From Fimbriiglobus sp. (GTDB lineage: Bacteria > Planctomycetota > Planctomycetia > Gemmatales > Gemmataceae), in contig JANXTD010000914.1 in assembly GCA_025352585.1 (NCBI GenBank), positions 1 to 8,194 on the forward strand: a stretch of 8,194 bases of DNA, given 5' to 3'. Below, one piece after another: positions 6,401 through 8,194 of the stretch. The notes beneath the pieces were generated by a model. It was given only the letters and a program-made list of their open reading frames with translations. It did no database searches and had not been told where the DNA came from. The translations under genes and the position numbers were made by a program. Numbering within the stretch: the stretch's first letter is position 1; every line of letters begins with the position of its first letter.

Positions 6401-7378
6401 ATGACCCGACCACTCCGCGGCCTCGCGCTCGGCGTCGCCCTCGGCCTCGCCGTGACCGCGCTCACGCTCGGTTGCGGCGGCCCGGCCGACGGCTGGCCCG
6501 ACCGCCCCGGCCCCAAAGTCCTCGCCTCGTTCCCGCCGGTCGCCTCGATCGCGATGGCCGTCGCCGGGCCGGACGCCGCGGTCCTGCCGGTGATGTCGGG
6601 GCAAAGCCCCCACGGCGGCGAGCCGAAGCCCAGCGAACTGAGGCTGTTGCGCCGCGCCGACCTCTTCGTGATCAACGGCCTCGGCCTCGACGACCGCCTC
6701 GCCACGAAGTTCGCCGGGACCAGCGCCCGGCCGATCCGCGTCGTCAACCTCGGCGAAAGCCTCGCGGCGAAGGACCTGCTCGACGGCGGGGCGTGCGAGC
6801 ACGAGGGCCACGACCACGCCGCCCACGACTCGGGCGACAACACCGACCCGCACGCCTGGCTCGGCCTCAAGCACGCCCGCACCTACGCGACCAAACTCGC
6901 CGCCGAACTCGGGCAAGCCGACGGCCCGCACGCCGCCGACTACGAGGCCCGCGCCAAGGCCTTCGCCGCCAAGCTCGACACGCTCCAGGCCGACGGCGTC
7001 ACGCTGTTCAAGGACAAGGCCGACCGCAAGTTCCTGCCGTTCCACGCCTCGATGGGCTACTTCGCGCAGTCCTTCGGCCTCACCATGATCGAGCCGATCC
7101 AGGTCGTTCCCGGTCAGGAGCCGTCGCCGAAGAAGCTCGAGGAGATCGTCAAGACCTGCCTCGACCGCAAGGTCCGCGTCATTGCCGTCGAGCCGCAGTT
7201 CTCCGCGCAGTCGTCGGCCAAGCGCATCCGCGACGAGTTGACCCGCCGCGGCCTGACCGACGTGGTCCTGGTCGAACTCGACCCCCTCGAAACTTGCCCC
7301 GCCGGCGAACTCACCGGCGACTGGTACGAGGCCAAAATGCGCGCCAACGTCGTCGCCCTGGCCGGTGCCCTGAAGTGA
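6401..7378 (+). CDS. Zinc/divalent-metal ABC transporter substrate-binding lipoprotein (ZnuA-like, cluster A-I)
   Basis: This 325-residue protein captures a divalent metal outside the inner membrane and delivers it to an ABC permease. Residues 1-24 form a lipoprotein-type signal peptide ending in LTLGC, with C25 the likely lipidated cysteine; the residue at -3 is Thr, so the lipobox is not perfect. Metal ligands expected for the TroA/ZnuA fold are visible: H71 in SPHGGEPKPSE, H151 in DPHAWL, H215 in FHASMGYF and D294 in ELDPLE. A His at the third site together with EPQFS (264-268) favours zinc over manganese. An acidic His-rich loop (EHEGHDHAAHD, 133-143), typical of ZnuA proteins, precedes H151. 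C253 and C299 could pair. A GTG at 6365 is in frame, but the ATG at 6401 puts the signal peptide at the N-terminus and is preferred. The ATPase gene overlaps its stop. Manganese or iron remains possible. Confidence 0.9.
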   Translation: MTRPLRGLALGVALGLAVTALTLGCGGPADGWPDRPGPKVLASFPPVASIAMAVAGPDAAVLPVMSGQSPHGGEPKPSELRLLRRADLFVINGLGLDDRLATKFAGTSARPIRVVNLGESLAAKDLLDGGACEHEGHDHAAHDSGDNTDPHAWLGLKHARTYATKLAAELGQADGPHAADYEARAKAFAAKLDTLQADGVTLFKDKADRKFLPFHASMGYFAQSFGLTMIEPIQVVPGQEPSPKKLEEIVKTCLDRKVRVIAVEPQFSAQSSAKRIRDELTRRGLTDVVLVELDPLETCPAGELTGDWYEAKMRANVVALAGALK

Positions 7379-8172
7379 GCATCGCCCTCCCGCTGATCGA
7401 CTCCCCCGTCGCCGCCCCGCCGCTGGTCAGCTTCCGCGACCTGCGCGTGAGCCGCGGCCGCGTCGAGGTGCTGCGCGGCCTCACCGCCGATGTCCAGCGC
7501 GGGACCGTCACCGCGCTCGTCGGCCTCAACGGCTGCGGCAAATCGACGCTGCTGCGCACGCTGCTGCACGAGTTCCCGTACCGCGGCACCATCGCCTTCC
7601 ACTGCGGCCACGACCACCGTCAGCCCCGGCCCGACCACGTCGGCTACGTCCCGCAACGCCTGACTTTTGACCCGCGCTTGCCGCTGACGGTGCGTGACCT
7701 GATGGGCATGACGCTGAAGCGCGGCCCGCTGTTCCTCGGCCTCGGCCGCAAGCTCAACGCCCGCATCGCCCGGCTGCTGGAGCAAGTCGATGTCGGTCCC
7801 CTGATCGACACGCCGCTCGAAGGCGTCTCCGGCGGCCAGCTCCAGCGCATCCTGTTGGCTCTCGCGCTGGAACCGTCGCCCGAACTGCTGCTGCTCGACG
7901 AGCCGGCCGCCGGGATCGACTTCCAGAGTCAACAGGCGTTCTACGACCTGATCCGCCGCATCAACCGCACGACCGACGTGACGATCCTGCTCGTGTCGCA
8001 CGACCTCACACTAGTCGCCCGCATCGCCGACCACGTACTATGCCTGAACCATGGCGTGGTCGCCGCGCAAGGCCCGCCCGCGGCCGTGCTGACGCCGGAG
8101 TCGCTGGCGCGCACCTTCGGGCCGGGGTTGCGCGAACTGGTGCCGGCAGCGGCGTGGGGGCGGGGGCCGTGA
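7375..8172 (+). CDS. Metal ABC transporter ATP-binding protein (ZnuC-like)
   Basis: This 265-residue cytoplasmic ATPase powers the importer fed by the upstream lipoprotein. All nucleotide-binding motifs are present: Walker A GLNGCGKST (50-58), Q-loop YVPQR with Q94, signature VSGGQ (151-155), Walker B LLLLDE (171-176) with catalytic E176, and H-loop H209 in LLVSHD. The signature begins with Val instead of Leu. The start is a GTG at 7375 whose last two bases lie in the TGA of the preceding gene (GTGA overlap), which indicates translational coupling; no in-frame ATG exists before residue 110, and the reading frame further upstream is antisense-free but overlaps the binding-protein gene and is not coding. 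A His/Cys cluster FHCGHDH (75-81) with H88 sits just before the Q-loop, which is unusual. The length is normal for the family. The permease partner is not in the window. Confidence 0.92.
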   Translation: MSIALPLIDSPVAAPPLVSFRDLRVSRGRVEVLRGLTADVQRGTVTALVGLNGCGKSTLLRTLLHEFPYRGTIAFHCGHDHRQPRPDHVGYVPQRLTFDPRLPLTVRDLMGMTLKRGPLFLGLGRKLNARIARLLEQVDVGPLIDTPLEGVSGGQLQRILLALALEPSPELLLLDEPAAGIDFQSQQAFYDLIRRINRTTDVTILLVSHDLTLVARIADHVLCLNHGVVAAQGPPAAVLTPESLARTFGPGLRELVPAAAWGRGP

Positions 8173-8194
8173 CTGGCGAGCCGGAAGCGTCAGC
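8169..8194 (+). other. Right edge: possible GTG start of the next gene, or intergenic repeat
   Basis: A second GTGA overlap occurs at 8169-8172, the same arrangement as at the previous gene junction, and the frame then stays open to the edge (VTGEPEAS). It could be the start of the missing permease. Against this, the peptide is hydrophilic, and GGCGAGCCGGAAGCGTCAGC resembles, from memory, a common planctomycete intergenic repeat arm. With 26 bp visible, neither can be decided. Confidence 0.25.

Noticed and set aside
5012..7045. Minus-strand 677-codon frame opposite the kinase TPR region and the binding-protein gene
   Set aside because: It spans two real genes and an intergenic gap, is Gly/Val/Ala/Arg-rich, and arises from GC codon bias.
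6472..7374. Upstream extension of the ATPase frame from 6472
   Set aside because: It overlaps the ZnuA-like gene and is Arg/Pro-rich; the ATPase fold begins after the GTG at 7375.

Overview
The window looks like chromosomal DNA of a planctomycete, most likely a Gemmataceae-type organism. The evidence is the very high GC content, the near absence of Shine-Dalgarno sequences before the starts, and two protein types that are characteristic of the phylum. One is the N-terminal part of a PVC-type 'membrane-bound dehydrogenase / heme-binding' protein. The other is a large Ser/Thr kinase with a DFN (not DFG) motif, one membrane helix and a C-terminal TPR array. The assignment is by recognition of families, not by a database search.

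Layout. Positions 1-1320 (minus strand) hold the first 440 residues of the secreted PVC-type protein; its C-terminus lies beyond the left edge. A 297-bp divergent intergenic region follows and carries a long imperfect inverted repeat. Positions 1618-3009 (plus) encode a 463-residue MFS transporter. A second, shorter copy of the same inverted repeat, in the opposite orientation, lies just after its stop. Positions 3136-3396 encode an 86-residue protein of unknown function. After 199 bp without a gene, 3596-6322 encode the kinase-TPR protein. A short gap with a direct-repeat array and a -10-like hexamer leads into a metal-uptake operon: a ZnuA-like lipoprotein (6401-7378) and its ABC ATPase (7375-8172), which overlap by four bases. 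The permease expected for this system is not in the window and probably lies to the right.

Functional reading. The clearest unit is the zinc (or related divalent metal) ABC importer: the binding lipoprotein captures the metal and the ATPase powers transport through an unseen permease. The MFS gene is a separate unit bracketed by two related hairpin repeats. No link between the kinase and its neighbours is demonstrated beyond proximity and shared strand. No RNA genes, CRISPR arrays, transposase or phage genes were seen. The most interesting items are the inverted-repeat pair around the MFS gene, the atypical kinase core, the evenly spaced direct repeats before the metal operon, and a His/Cys cluster inside the ATPase.
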